A stretch of 64,000 nucleotides of DNA from Buddleja alternifolia. Its lineage: Eukaryota > Streptophyta > Magnoliopsida > Lamiales > Scrophulariaceae. The stretch is from the NCBI GenBank assembly GCA_019426215.1, contig CM033397.1, positions 25,670,480 through 25,734,479 of the forward strand, read 5' to 3'. Of the stretch, positions 1-10,161 are shown piece after piece. The number at the start of each line of letters is the position of its first letter. The first letter of the stretch is position 1. The notes below the pieces were generated by a model that was not told the DNA's origin, made no database searches, and saw only the letters and a list, made by a program, of their open reading frames with translations. A program made the position numbers and the translations under genes.

Positions 1-1129
1 ATTTCTTCTAGACAGATACCTGGTGGTTTGAAAGATGGTTGAGGTGGTGAAATTGATTTTCTAGATTGATATGAAGGTTGGAAATCATCAGGCCTTGGCG
101 CATAACTCAGGTTAGGATGATCTCTCCACCTGGGGTTATAGGTGTTGGAGAAAGGATCATACTTCCTTTGTGGGGTGCATGGAAATCCTTCAGCGGCGTG
201 GGCTTGCTCATATGACTCGTATTGAAGTATAGGGCACACCTCAGAGGTATAACTGGTGATGGAACATATGTCGTATGTTTTCATCCGATGTGTACTACCT
301 ACAACCAACTTTTGTACAAGGGAAATTAAATCATTTAGAAGCTGATCAAATGACTACATACTTACCTCATTCACCCCTTTGGGTGCATAGTCTTCTCGAG
401 TGTTGAATTATTGAGAATTGCCAGCCATATCAGAGATCAAATTTCTCGCATCGGTGGGAGTTTTATATATGAGTACACCTCCACTTGCAGCATCTATAAT
501 ATTCGTTTCCATTGTCTATAAGCCTTCGTAAATGTACTAGATGAGAACTTGTTCTGGAATTTGATGATGTGTGCAGCTGGCGACCAATTGTTTAAACCAC
601 TCCCAATACTCGTATAACGTTTCTCCATTGAACTACCTAGTTCCACATATCTCTTTTCTAGTGTTGGCAACTCATGAAGTGGTGAAAAATCTCTCTAAAA
701 GTAATTTCAGCATCTGTGTACATGTATTGATTAAACCAGAAGGTAGATAGAGCCAATCATTAGCTTTGTCAGCTAGTGAAAAGGGAAAGGCTAGCTTTGT
801 TCTTCAATAACATCCTTTGATTTTATCGTAGAATACACCACATGGAACATTTTCAGGTGTTTTTGAGGATCTTCTCCTGCAAGATCATAAAAAGTAGAAA
901 GTAAGTGAATGAGACCATATCTTAATTAAAAATCTAACTCAAGATTAGAATATTGAATGCAAAGAGGTTGTTGATCCAACTTTGGCATGACTAACTCCCT
1001 TTAAGGTCCTCTTCTTAGTGTTGGCCATAACTTTCTATTATTCTTTTGAATCACTAGATATGTCAATCAAATAAAATTAAAAAGAAAGATAAATGAATTT
1101 AGAGACACCAATCCCCAGCAACGGCGCCA
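1..1129 (-). pseudogene. Ty3/gypsy (Athila/Tat-like) gag and leader relic
   Basis: Read on the minus strand, this stretch is the decayed start of a gypsy internal region. Around 400-600 it translates in patches as HHQIPEQVLI, then NIIDAASGGVLIYKTPTDAR followed by NLISDMAGNSQ. This is the 'IDAAAGG...KT..EA..LI..MA.N' pattern of Athila/Tat gag proteins. Stops and frame changes are frequent, so it is not a gene now. Its 5' end is fixed by a tRNA-Asp-type primer binding site at 1112-1129 and an LTR edge at 1138. The rest of the element lies left of the window. Confidence is good for the family and low for exact limits. Confidence 0.6.
1112..1129 (-). other. Primer binding site, tRNA-Asp type
   Basis: The minus strand reads TGGCGCCGTTGCTGGGGA. 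It is complementary to the 3' end of plant tRNA-Asp, which Athila/Tat gypsy elements commonly use as primer. It lies 8 bp inside the LTR edge at 1138, which fixes the orientation as minus. Confidence 0.75.
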
Positions 1130-1137
1130 AAATTTAA

Positions 1138-1340
1138 TGGGTGTCGAATCCATACAAAAATAATTTCTACTCCTAAACTTGTAGATAGAAGTGAATAAAA
1201 ATAATCCAAACAAAACTCCATCTTTTACTTTATTCTTTCAAATAACATCTATCAACATAAAAATATCATTAAGTATCTAGAATTAAACTCAAATTGTGTC
1301 AAAAGATGAAAAAAACTCACAAGATATATGTATAATATGC
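1138..1340 (-). repeat. 3' end of a gypsy LTR (5' LTR of the minus-strand relic)
   Basis: The plus strand begins TGGGTGTCGAATCC, which resembles the LTR edge of RT6 (TGGTACGTGTCGAATGC) next to a comparable primer site. The outer end of the LTR was not identified. The right limit given here is where recognisable similarity fades, and 1341-1550 holds nothing I can name. Confidence 0.45.
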
Positions 1341-1549
1341 ATAATAATAGGCATCGTGGAAACAATCGAATTGATTCATTTTCAGAATTTGCTTTTTGGA
1401 GACAACCGAATGGATCCGCACTCAGTTTTCCTAGTAAAAAATGTTTAAATCGCTATATGAAGAGTCAAAGAGATGTCTATGATTATTTCTTTTTCAATTG
1501 ATTTTGTAGAAACTTCAAAAATTGGGTTTGTCACGAAGAACTGTATGAA

Positions 1550-2668
1550 CCTATTCATGGACATGATAATTTGAGGTTAGAGGGTGAAAGATGAGGTGAT
1601 ATAACTGGATTGATTTATGAGAGTCTGTTGACTCAAGAGATTATACTCAATGTAAAGAAGATGATCATTTAAGTGGGGCATATAAACATCGACATTGAAA
1701 ATTAGCTATAAGATGCAAGCCGAGACTTGTATCCTGGGTGTTTGGAATTCTTAGTGAGCTCTAAGTAGACTAGTAAGTGACTTACCATACTCCTTGTATT
1801 GTTAAAAAAATATTTCTTCAAGGTGTGAACTTACCAAAAAATCTTTTGAGGCAAATAAGATTACTATCGACATAGGCTTTACTTACGAGATATCAAATGC
1901 ATGCCCAAATAATTGTTTGTTATTTACGGGTGATGATGTCATGGTTGAGGCATGTGAATTATATGGGGCTTTGAGATACAAAGAATCTAAAATAAAGATA
2001 ACTGCTAAGAAATGAGATACTTCTATTGAAGCCTTGGTTGCAAAAAGTTTTCATGGCATCACATACTTCACTTATGAGATGCGAGTGGATGATGAAAAAT
2101 TTAGGCATCTTGCTGATTTTTTTTATAAAAGTTTTGACTAGAAATAATTTATTATTCTATTGAAAGTCGTAATGTCACATTAGGGATTGTTATTAATGGA
2201 TTTAACTCTTTTAAGTTTTTTATTGTAAGTTTCAAAACCTGACATATTGTGTTAATCTCGTATAATTTGCTTCCATGTACATGCATGAGAAATGATACTT
2301 TTACATTATCTATGCTTATTGACGATACTAAATAACTTTGAAACTATATAGATGTATACTTGAATCCATTGGTTGAGGAATTGAAAGATTTATGGATAAC
2401 AGTGTCCAAACTTACGATAAATCAAGGATTGAGGTTTCTTTTTTTGGTTGAAACGATGCAACTTTGATGTGGACAATCATTCACTTTCTGGGTCATACCA
2501 TGTTCTTCGACTGGAGTTCAAAACCAATAAGGGATGTTCTTATTGTGGAACAGAAACAATGTGCCCTATTAGATATTGCACGTATGTACTTGTATACTTA
2601 TCTTCATCGATTCTTTTTTAAAAGTATAGATTACATATCTCTTTTAATATGGTACCATGAATGGGTAT
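1550..2668 (+). pseudogene. CACTA (En/Spm-like) TNP2 transposase relic, left part
   Basis: Broken plus-strand reading frames follow the order of plant TNP2-type (Transposase_21) proteins. Near 1711 is DASRDLYPGCLEF; near 1830, KSFEANKITIDIGFTYEIS; then NACPNNCLLFTGDD; near 2250, SYNLLPCTCMRNDTFTLSML; near 2347, DVYLNPLVEELKDLW; near 2525, KTNKGCSYCGTETM. The known family has LYPGC, HACPNDC, YNLPP..CM, VYLQPL..EL..LW and a Cys-rich K.CP.C segment in the same order. Several frameshifts and stops make it dead. It is cut at 2668 by the RT1 LTR, and its probable continuation lies beyond RT1 at 62835. It is therefore the oldest recognisable layer. Confidence 0.65.
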
Positions 2669-3169
2669 TGTTGGTTATTTAAGCCAAAAAACTAAGTTTG
2701 GTTCTAATATTCCTCTTGATATTCACATGTGTAAAATCACTTTCCATATTAGAGAGATTTGTCATCAAAATTGGATTACCAATTAGGAGAGATTGTGATC
2801 AAATCATATTCCAATTAGGAGAGATTGTGATCAATTAAAGATGTGGTTGTGATCAATCTTTGATTGATTGTCACCCATATTTTTGGTAACTAAGAATTAT
2901 TACCATAACATCTTTGATGGGAAGATGTTTATATAAAGGGTCACTAGGTTATTAAGGTCCCCAAGCCTAGTATTTTCACATTAAGAATTACATCATCACT
3001 AGAGTTTGCCTAAGGTTTGGAAGTCCTCGTACCCATTAATCTTCAACACAAATTTCGAGAGCATCAATGATTGGAGGTGAGATCCTAGATTAATTTTTGG
3101 CACCAAGATCTTTATGTGAAATTATGTTTTTGTACATATTTAGATCATTTAATGCTTATATTCCCTGCA
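2669..3169 (+). repeat. RT1 5' LTR
   Basis: The LTR is 501 bp, starts TGTTGGTTATTTAAGCC and ends TTCCCTGCA just before the primer site. The 3' LTR at 62377-62834 is colinear and similar, but 43 bp shorter. Most of the difference is a tandem duplication with a 32-bp period in this copy: ccaattaggagagattgtg starts at 2779 and again at 2811. A TATA-like TTTATATAAA lies at 2928-2937. Confidence 0.85.
2928..2937 (+). promoter_or_regulatory. TATA-like box in RT1 5' LTR
   Basis: TTTATATAAAGGG is also present in the 3' LTR near 62604 (CTATATAAAGGG). Its position, about 260 bp into the LTR, suits a U3 core promoter. Confidence 0.5.
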
Positions 3170-3171
3170 GT

Positions 3172-3180
3172 TGGTATCAG
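3172..3180 (+). other. RT1 primer binding site (initiator tRNA-Met type, degenerate)
   Basis: TGGTATCAG lies 3 bp after the LTR end and matches the first nine bases of the usual copia site TGGTATCAGAGC. The rest has diverged. Confidence 0.6.
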
Positions 3181-4051
3181 CATGTTTTGCCTTTACCTCG
3201 ATATATTTCATACGAATTCATGTCTTCATTGAATTTTGGTGAAATGTTACGATTGCCAAACACTCTGCGTTAGATGTATTTTAAATCGAATTCATGAATC
3301 GGTTGAATCTCGGTGAAATACAATATGGCTGCCAAAATTGCTATGGCTCTTCATAATAAAGCTTCTGCATAATGTTCCGGCCAAAATTAGAGAACACCTG
3401 ACATGGGTTAATAACATTGCTTATTTGTTGTTTATGTTTAGCCAAGATATACTCATTGTTAACATTTATGATTCTTGTTTATATTGGTAAATGCAGGCAA
3501 CCTTTATTTTTGTGTCCAATGAGTGATGTGGGTGTGATTTTGTTATCATTATATGCAATATGCTTGTTGTATATAATTTACATATTTCAGAGAAAGGAAC
3601 AGCTTCTGCGCAACTCATTGTTTATGTATTAAATGTCTAGTGATGTATATAATTTAAGAAATTGGAGATTAGCCACAGCATCTCTAATTATGAAAAATTA
3701 TATTTTAAGTTTTTAATCACATATAGTATTATGACACTTATTGTAATTAATTGTACGTAATATAGTAAATCTTTCCCATATGAATTTTTAATATACTTGT
3801 ATGATTAATTAGGATGAAATATCAAATTTTTTTCTTAATCTACCCATAGGAATTAAGAAATGGTATATAATTGATAGTTTCATTATTAAGATATGCATGA
3901 ATGTGTTTGAATTATTAACTTAGCCCAGATTCGGTTCTATGTCAATTGATTCACATTTTTAAGTACAACAGGTAAGATATGATATATGTGATGTATGTTT
4001 ATTAGCCTTAATTTTGTAACATAAGTTTGTATGTTTAATTTTTACAGTTAT
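3181..4051 (+). other. RT1 untranslated leader
   Basis: This is AT-rich leader between primer site and gag. I see no coding signature. The short open frame at 3417-3632 has no copia or host motif. Confidence 0.5.
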
Positions 4052-4803
4052 GCAAACTGTGAATGTGTCTAATATCAAATGTGAAATTCCCAAATTGAAT
4101 GGTAATAACTAGAAGGTTTGAAAAAAGAGAATTCTTCTTCATTTAGGGTGGATGGATATTGATTATGCTTTTCGAAAGAACGAATCACCTGCTATTACTG
4201 AAAATATCATTCCACGGGAGGTTATTTTTTATGAATGATGGGAGCGATCTTATTATGATGTTTATAAAGACCAAAATCTCTGCTGGCATTTGTGGTTCAG
4301 TCAATCGGCATAAAATGTTCGGGCATTACTGAAGGCTATTGATGAGCAATTTGAGACTTCAGATAAGACACTTGGCAGCACCCAAATAATGAGGTTCTCA
4401 ACTTGAAAGCTCATTAATGTTAGAGGTGTGAGCGAGCACATCATGCAAATGAAGGACATTGTTGCTCAGCTAAAAACTCTTGAGATTGAGATGTCTAAGA
4501 CCTTGCTTGTGCATTATTGAACACTCTTCCACAGCTGTGTGGACCCTTCAAAATATCCTACAACACACATAAGGATAAATGGTCTATAAATGAACTTATG
4601 ACCATGTGTGTTCAAGAGCAAGGAAGGCTGACTGTAGAATTAGGGGAGAGTGTGCATATGACGATGCATGGTGGGAACACAGGCCAATCCAAACACAAGG
4701 GAAAAGGCAAAATGCCTGTCCAAGCTGAAATAAAGAAGGAATCAAGTGCTTCTTCTGCAAGAACAAGGATCACAAAGAAAAATCGCCCTAAGTTTAAGAT
4801 TTG
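4052..4803 (+). pseudogene. RT1 gag (broken)
   Basis: The ATG at 4052 begins MQTVNVSNIKCEIPKLNGNN, and the next codon, normally Trp in copia gag, is TAG. Further patches run in order: LLHLGWMDIDYAF, AIDEQFETSDKTLGSTQIM, HIMQMKDIVAQLKTLEIEMS, then a longer frame from 4517 with SINELMTMCVQEQGRL. A zinc-knuckle relic CFFCKNKDHKEK is readable near 4748 in a shifted frame. The order and motifs are those of copia capsid-nucleocapsid proteins. Multiple stops and frameshifts show that it cannot be translated. Confidence 0.75.
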
Positions 4804-4859
4804 ACTTGAGAAGAAACGTAATTTAACTTCACTTGTTTGCTATGAATCTAATATAGTCG

Positions 4860-7800
4860 ATGTTAGTAATAACACATGGTGGATTGACTCTGGTGCTATA
4901 ATCCATATTATAAGTTCCTTGTAGTGTTTGCAAAACCTAAGGAAGTCAGTGGGAAGTGAGCAATGCATCTTTCTGGAAACAAGATGCATTCACATGTGGA
5001 AGCAATTGGAACATGGAAATTAGTTTTAAGTAGTGGTTTTGTTTTGGTTTTGGAAAAGACCTTTTATATTCCAAATTTTTCAAGAAACTTAATTTCATTT
5101 TCAAGACTTGTACCATTGAGCTATAATTTCAATTTTTCAGATAAGTCTTTTAAGTTATTCAATAAATCTGATCTTGTTGGAAATAGTACACTTTCTGATG
5201 GTCTTTTCGTATTCAACAAAATAATGACTTTTATGATGCAATGCATGTTCATACTGGTATTAAGAGAAGTGTTATTGATGAGAGTTCTTCTATACTGTGG
5301 TATCAGAGATTGGGACATATCTCCATAAAAAGAATTGAAAGATTGGTAAAAGATGGAGTACTTAGTACTTTGGACTTTATTGATTTTGGCACTTATGTGG
5401 ATTGTATTAAGGGAAAGCAAACCAACAAGTGAAAGAAAAGTGCCAAGAGGAGCTCAGACGCATTAGAGATCTTACATTACTAACATCTGTAGTCCGGATA
5501 TGGACTCGTATAGTAAAAAATACTTCATCTCTTTCATAGATGATTACTCACGATACATGTGTCTCTACTTGCTTAATAATAAGAATGAAACATTAGATAC
5601 CCTTAAGATATTTAAGGATGAAGTAGAGAAACAATGTGGAAAACAATTTAAGATTGTGAGATCCGATAGAGGTGGTGAACACTATGGAGGATACATTGAG
5701 GGTGGACTAGCAGCTGGTTCATTTGCAAAGTTTCTTCAAGAGCATGGGATAGTTGCCCAATACACTATGCCTGGTTCTCCAAACAAGAATGGTGTAGTAG
5801 AAAGAAGAAACCAAACAATATTGGACATGTTAGGGAGCATGCTTAGCAGCTCCAAGCTTCCTAAATTCTTAAACCGAGTTCCAACTAAGGTTGTTTCAAA
5901 AACACATTTTGAGTTATGGAAAGGTTGGAAATCGATTTTAAGACATACATGTTTGGGGATGCCCATCTGAAGTACGAGTTATAATCCACAATAAAAAAAG
6001 CAGGACCCAAGGACCATTAGTGGGTATTTCGTTGGATATGCTGAGAGGTCTAAAGGGCACAGATTCTATTGTCCATCTCATACTATCAGAATTATGGAAT
6101 CAAGAAATGCGAAATTTCTTAAGAATGATTTGATCAGTGGGAGCGATCAATCTCAAAATGTTATTTCTAAGAAAGGTCCTATAGATATTCAACCTTCCAC
6201 ATCAATTGATAGATTGCTTGTCATGTACAACACCCCTTAAGTTCAAATGGGTGTTGAGCAACCAATCGCTGAAGTTCCACAATTGCTGATGACATGGTAG
6301 ATCCAGTGGTTCAAGAATTTCCAAAGGCTAGTGAACAACTAGTTAACCAATATACTCCACATGAGGATGTTGGTGTAACATTAAGAAAATGTAATAGGAC
6401 AAAGAAATCAGCAATTTCTAGTGATTATATTGTGTATCTTTAAGAATCTGACTATAACTTTGGAGCTGAAAATGACCTTGAAACATTTTTACAGGCCATG
6501 GATTGTAAAAGATCAAACTTTTGGCACAATTCCAAGAATGAGGAGATGAATTTCATGACATATAATGGAGTCTGGGACCTTGTTGAGTTGACCAATGGTG
6601 CAAATTCCATAGGAAGTAAATGGGTCTTCAAGACAAAGAAAGACTCATTGAGCAACATTGAGAGATATAAGGCAAGACTCGCCACCAAGGAATTCACACA
6701 AAAGCAAAAAATCGATTATGTAGAAACGTTTTCCCCTGAATCTAAGAAAGATCCTCTCCGTGTCATTATGGCATTAGTTGCACATTTTGATTTGAAATTG
6801 CAACAAATGGATGTGAAAACAACATTCTTTAATGGGGATCTAGAAGAGGAGGTTTACATGAAACAACCAGAAGGATTCTCCTCTAGTGAAGGTGAGCATA
6901 TGGTGTGCAAGCTTAAGAAATCTACATATGGGCTAAAACAAGCTTCCTCTCAATGGCATATAAAATTCCATAATGTAATCTCCTCATTTGGAGTTGAAGA
7001 AAACATTATGGATCCATTTATATACTATAAGGTTAGTGGGAGCAAGATTTATTTTCTTGTTCTACATGTGGATGATATTTTACTTGCAGCCAATGATAAG
7101 GGATTGTTATATGAAGTGAAACAATTTCTCTCTAAGAATTTTGACATAAAGGAGTTAGGTGAAGCATCTTATGTCATTGGCATAAAGATCCATAGGGGTA
7201 GATCTCAAGACATTTTGGGATTGTCTCAAGAAACCTATATTAATATAATCTTAGAGAGATTTCCAATAAAGGATTGTTCACCAAGTGTAGCTTCTATTGT
7301 AAAGGGTAAGAGGTTAAGTTTGAACCAGTGCCCCAAAAATGATTTTGAAAGGGAACAAATGAAAGACATTCCATATGCTCAGGTTTGCACAGGACCTGAC
7401 ATTGCATTTGTTGTGGGAATGTTGGGAAGATATTAGAGTAATATAGGAATAGACAACTGGAAAGCTACAAAGAAAGTGATGAGATACCTTCAAGGGACGA
7501 AGGATCACATGCATATGTATAGACGAACTGACAATCTAGAGGTTATTGGCTACTCGGATTTCTACTTCGCCGGCTGTGGTGATTCAAGAAAATCAACATC
7601 TGGTTACGTGTTTATGCTTACTAGTGGAGTTGTATCTTGGAGAAGTGCAAAGACAATTATCAAGCATACCAGCATAGCATGATGCCCACCACTCTACCCG
7701 AATACCATAGACACTGACTCAATGCAAGGGAATGAGAGTCTTTATTTAAGCAATGCTAACATTCATTCCCAGTCGACAACAGAGAGAACAAGAAGTCTTT

Positions 7801-8349
7801 TCCTTTCTTTTTTTTCTTTCTTTCTACTTCGAGCCTGGCTCCAAGCCATAAAGCTTCTTTGTGGGTCCCTTTCCTTTTAATTTTTTTGTGCCACATTCGA
7901 GCTATTCTTCTTTGTTAGTCGTTGAATAGGAATAAGAACAACTTCTAAGGACAGGCATAAGAGGATCCAACCCATTCTTTTGGTAGACATTGACTGCTAC
8001 TCCCACTATGGAGGCCGAGTTTGTTTCTTGTTTTGAGGCTACTTCGCATGGTATATGGTTAAGGAGTTTTGTATCTGGGCTTAGACTTGTAGATTCAATT
8101 TCTAGGCAGTCAAAGATGCATTGTAACAATCCAGCTGCCGTTGTCATGGCTAAAAACAACAAGAGTGGTAGTCAAAGTAAACATATCGACATAAAGTACT
8201 TAGCCATAAGAGAAAATGTTAAAGAGAACAAAGTGGTGATTGAACACATTAGTACTGAATTGATGATAGCTGATCCTTTGACAAAAGGCATGCCATCAAT
8301 GACTTATAAGGATCATGTGGTTCAAATGGGACTTGGTCCCACTATGTAG
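4860..8349 (+). pseudogene. RT1 pol (protease, integrase, RT, RNase H; broken)
   Basis: Domains in order: protease WWIDSGAIIHI near 4880; the GAG-pre-integrase zinc finger LWYQRLGHISIKRIERL near 5299; integrase from 5500 with FIDDYSRY, VRSDRGGEHYGG and SPNKNGVVERRNQ, the D-D-E residues; RT 6498-7436; and RNase H 7476-7680 plus 7990-8349 (TMEAEFVSCFEA, SKHIDIKYLAIRE, ADPLTKGMP). The RT active site reads LHVDDILLA, so the usual Tyr of YVDD is His. The RNase H motif SDxDFAG reads SDFYFAG. A segment of RT before QVCTGPDIAF is shortened. The RNase H is split by about 330 bp of foreign DNA. No continuous frame remains. Confidence 0.85.
7661..7990 (+). other. Unidentified insertion inside RT1 RNase H
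   Basis: The RNase H frame breaks after SWRSAKTI and resumes with TATPTMEAEF. The roughly 330 bp between has no retrotransposon similarity I recognise and includes a pyrimidine-rich run near 7795-7830. The edges carry an imperfect repeat (agacaatt on the left, agacattg on the right), compatible with a degenerate 8-bp duplication. No terminal inverted repeat is evident. It could be a small transposon, filler DNA or an organellar fragment. The exact edges are uncertain by about 10 bp. Confidence 0.5.
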
Positions 8350-8593
8350 TTTTTCATTTTTTGGACGCATGTTATAATTGAAACTCTTATTCGTTTTTGA
8401 CATTTTCACATAATTATGTGCACATTCATTTCCTTTAAGAAAATTCACTTAAGTTGGGACCTAGAATAAAACTATGGTTTATTCATTAAGTTATATTACA
8501 ACAGATGGGCTGACATTTAAGAAATATAATACATGGAAGTTAATACTCGTTCTAAGAGGACCTATCGCCATGATTCATGTTTTTTATTTTAGA
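8350..8593 (+). other. RT1 3' untranslated region, left part
   Basis: This is noncoding DNA after the RNase H stop. RT2 begins at 8594. RT1 resumes at 62314 with only 63 bp before its 3' LTR. Confidence 0.6.
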
Positions 8594-10047
8594 TGTTAGG
8601 AAATTTTATGTTAGATGTTTTGATGATGACAAAATAGGATTTTATGTTAAACCCCGAAAGAATGTAAGTTTATGTTTCCATAGAAAATTTGTATAGGTGT
8701 CTGAAAGTTTACTATTTTTTTAGGCTCGTATTTTTATCTTTATAGATTTTAGACTAAAGATTGGATATCGAGTCGATGATAGAATTCTAGGCGAGCCTGT
8801 CAAATATGAAGTTGAAGATTAGGGTCTGAAGTCAAGTGAAGATGAAGATTGCCTTAAGCGTTTGTCAAACGCTAAAGACATTTCAGGAGTTATGAATCAG
8901 CGTCTAAGCAACCAAGCGATCAATGGATCAGATTCACATAAAATAAATTTCGAAATCATTAAGGACTTAAATGCAATCAATAAAGGGCATTTATTTCAAA
9001 CAAAAAATAAATTCAAATGCATTAAATGCCTAATAAGAGGATTAAATGTGAGAAGGACAAATGACGTACGGACAATCCACCATTAACTAGACTGTCAGAG
9101 TTCAAAGTCTGCCACATCCAATCGGTGTAGAAGAAATTCAGGAATGTCAGAAAAAGGAGCTACCCACTCGCCGAGTAATAAACACGCCCCAGCATGTGTC
9201 CAACAGACAAATCTCAAGAAAAGTCTATAAATAGTACCTTTCAGAAAACCCTAATTACACAAGAAAATACATACGAACTTTTGGCTGAAACCCTTCCAAG
9301 AAAAGCATTAAATCTCCATATCCAAATCTTTCAAACTTTTCATACATTCCAAAGACAGTCACAAATATTTTAAACATCTTCCATAGAGGCACCCTTACTA
9401 TTATTGAGATATTCCAAGTTGTTTGAACTTCCAAAAATCAAACAAACCCTAGTGACAAAACCCACCAACCTCTTTCATCTGTATGAAGAAGAAGTTGCGT
9501 TCAAGCAGTATTTCTGAGTGAGAGAATCTTGTTGAAGAGATCTAAGTGGAGCTGAAGACTATGTGATGAAGGAGCTCAAGATCATCTTCGTGTTCATTCA
9601 TCATTTGTAAAAGTCCTCTGTGTGAAGACTTTGATCATCATCTAGTGAATTTCCTCCAAGTGAAAAGAAGAAGAAGGACGTTTGCACCTCCCAGTGAACC
9701 TTTCATAGCTGAAGTCATTTACTTTACTGTTTTATTGCTTTCCTTATCATTTGCATATCATTGTTTAAAAGCATTAAACCAGTAAGAGACTAATTGACAA
9801 ACCGGACGCCAAGCATCAAAATTATTTTCGCTATGCTAACCCTGATTAAGCGATCTAAACTTTACCCTACTTTGGTAATTGCTAAATCACTAAGTGTAAG
9901 TTATCTTTTTCCTAGCACTTAACCTAGTGCTTTGCTTTCCAAGTGTTCAAAATATTTAAAAGGCATGAAATGTTTTTAAGTCGAAAAAAAACTTCAGAGT
10001 CTATTCAACCCCCCCTGTAGACCCTTTTTGTACACCACTTGGGACCA
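8594..10047 (+). repeat. RT2 5' LTR
   Basis: It starts TGTTAGGAAATTTTATG and ends CTTGGGACCA, 5 bp before the primer site. By eye it differs from the 3' LTR (60872-62313) at more than 10% of positions over the first 220 bp, so the insertion is old. A TATA box CTATAAATAG is at 9225-9234. A C-rich tract lies near the 3' end at 10009-10015. Short open frames inside it are not genes. Confidence 0.85.
9225..9234 (+). promoter_or_regulatory. TATA box in RT2 5' LTR
   Basis: CTATAAATAG stands at the same place in the 3' LTR near 61471 and corresponds to CTATAAATA in RT5 (37088 and 49530). Conservation between family members supports a core promoter. Confidence 0.6.
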
Positions 10048-10052
10048 AAAAT

Positions 10053-10064
10053 TGGTATCAGAGC
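10053..10064 (+). other. RT2 primer binding site
   Basis: TGGTATCAGAGC, the complement of the initiator tRNA-Met 3' end used by most plant copia elements, lies 5 bp inside the LTR end. Confidence 0.85.
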
Positions 10065-10161
10065 GGTTGAAGTAGAAACTTAAGCGTTTTCGAGCGTAAC
10101 TGCTTGTTTAGATCCATTTTTCAAGACTTAGTGGCTTTTGAAAAATCTTTTATCACATAGC

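Noticed and set aside
3417..3632. 71-codon hydrophobic open frame in RT1 leader
   Set aside because: T-rich DNA translates as hydrophobic residues. No conserved start, motif or family member supports it.
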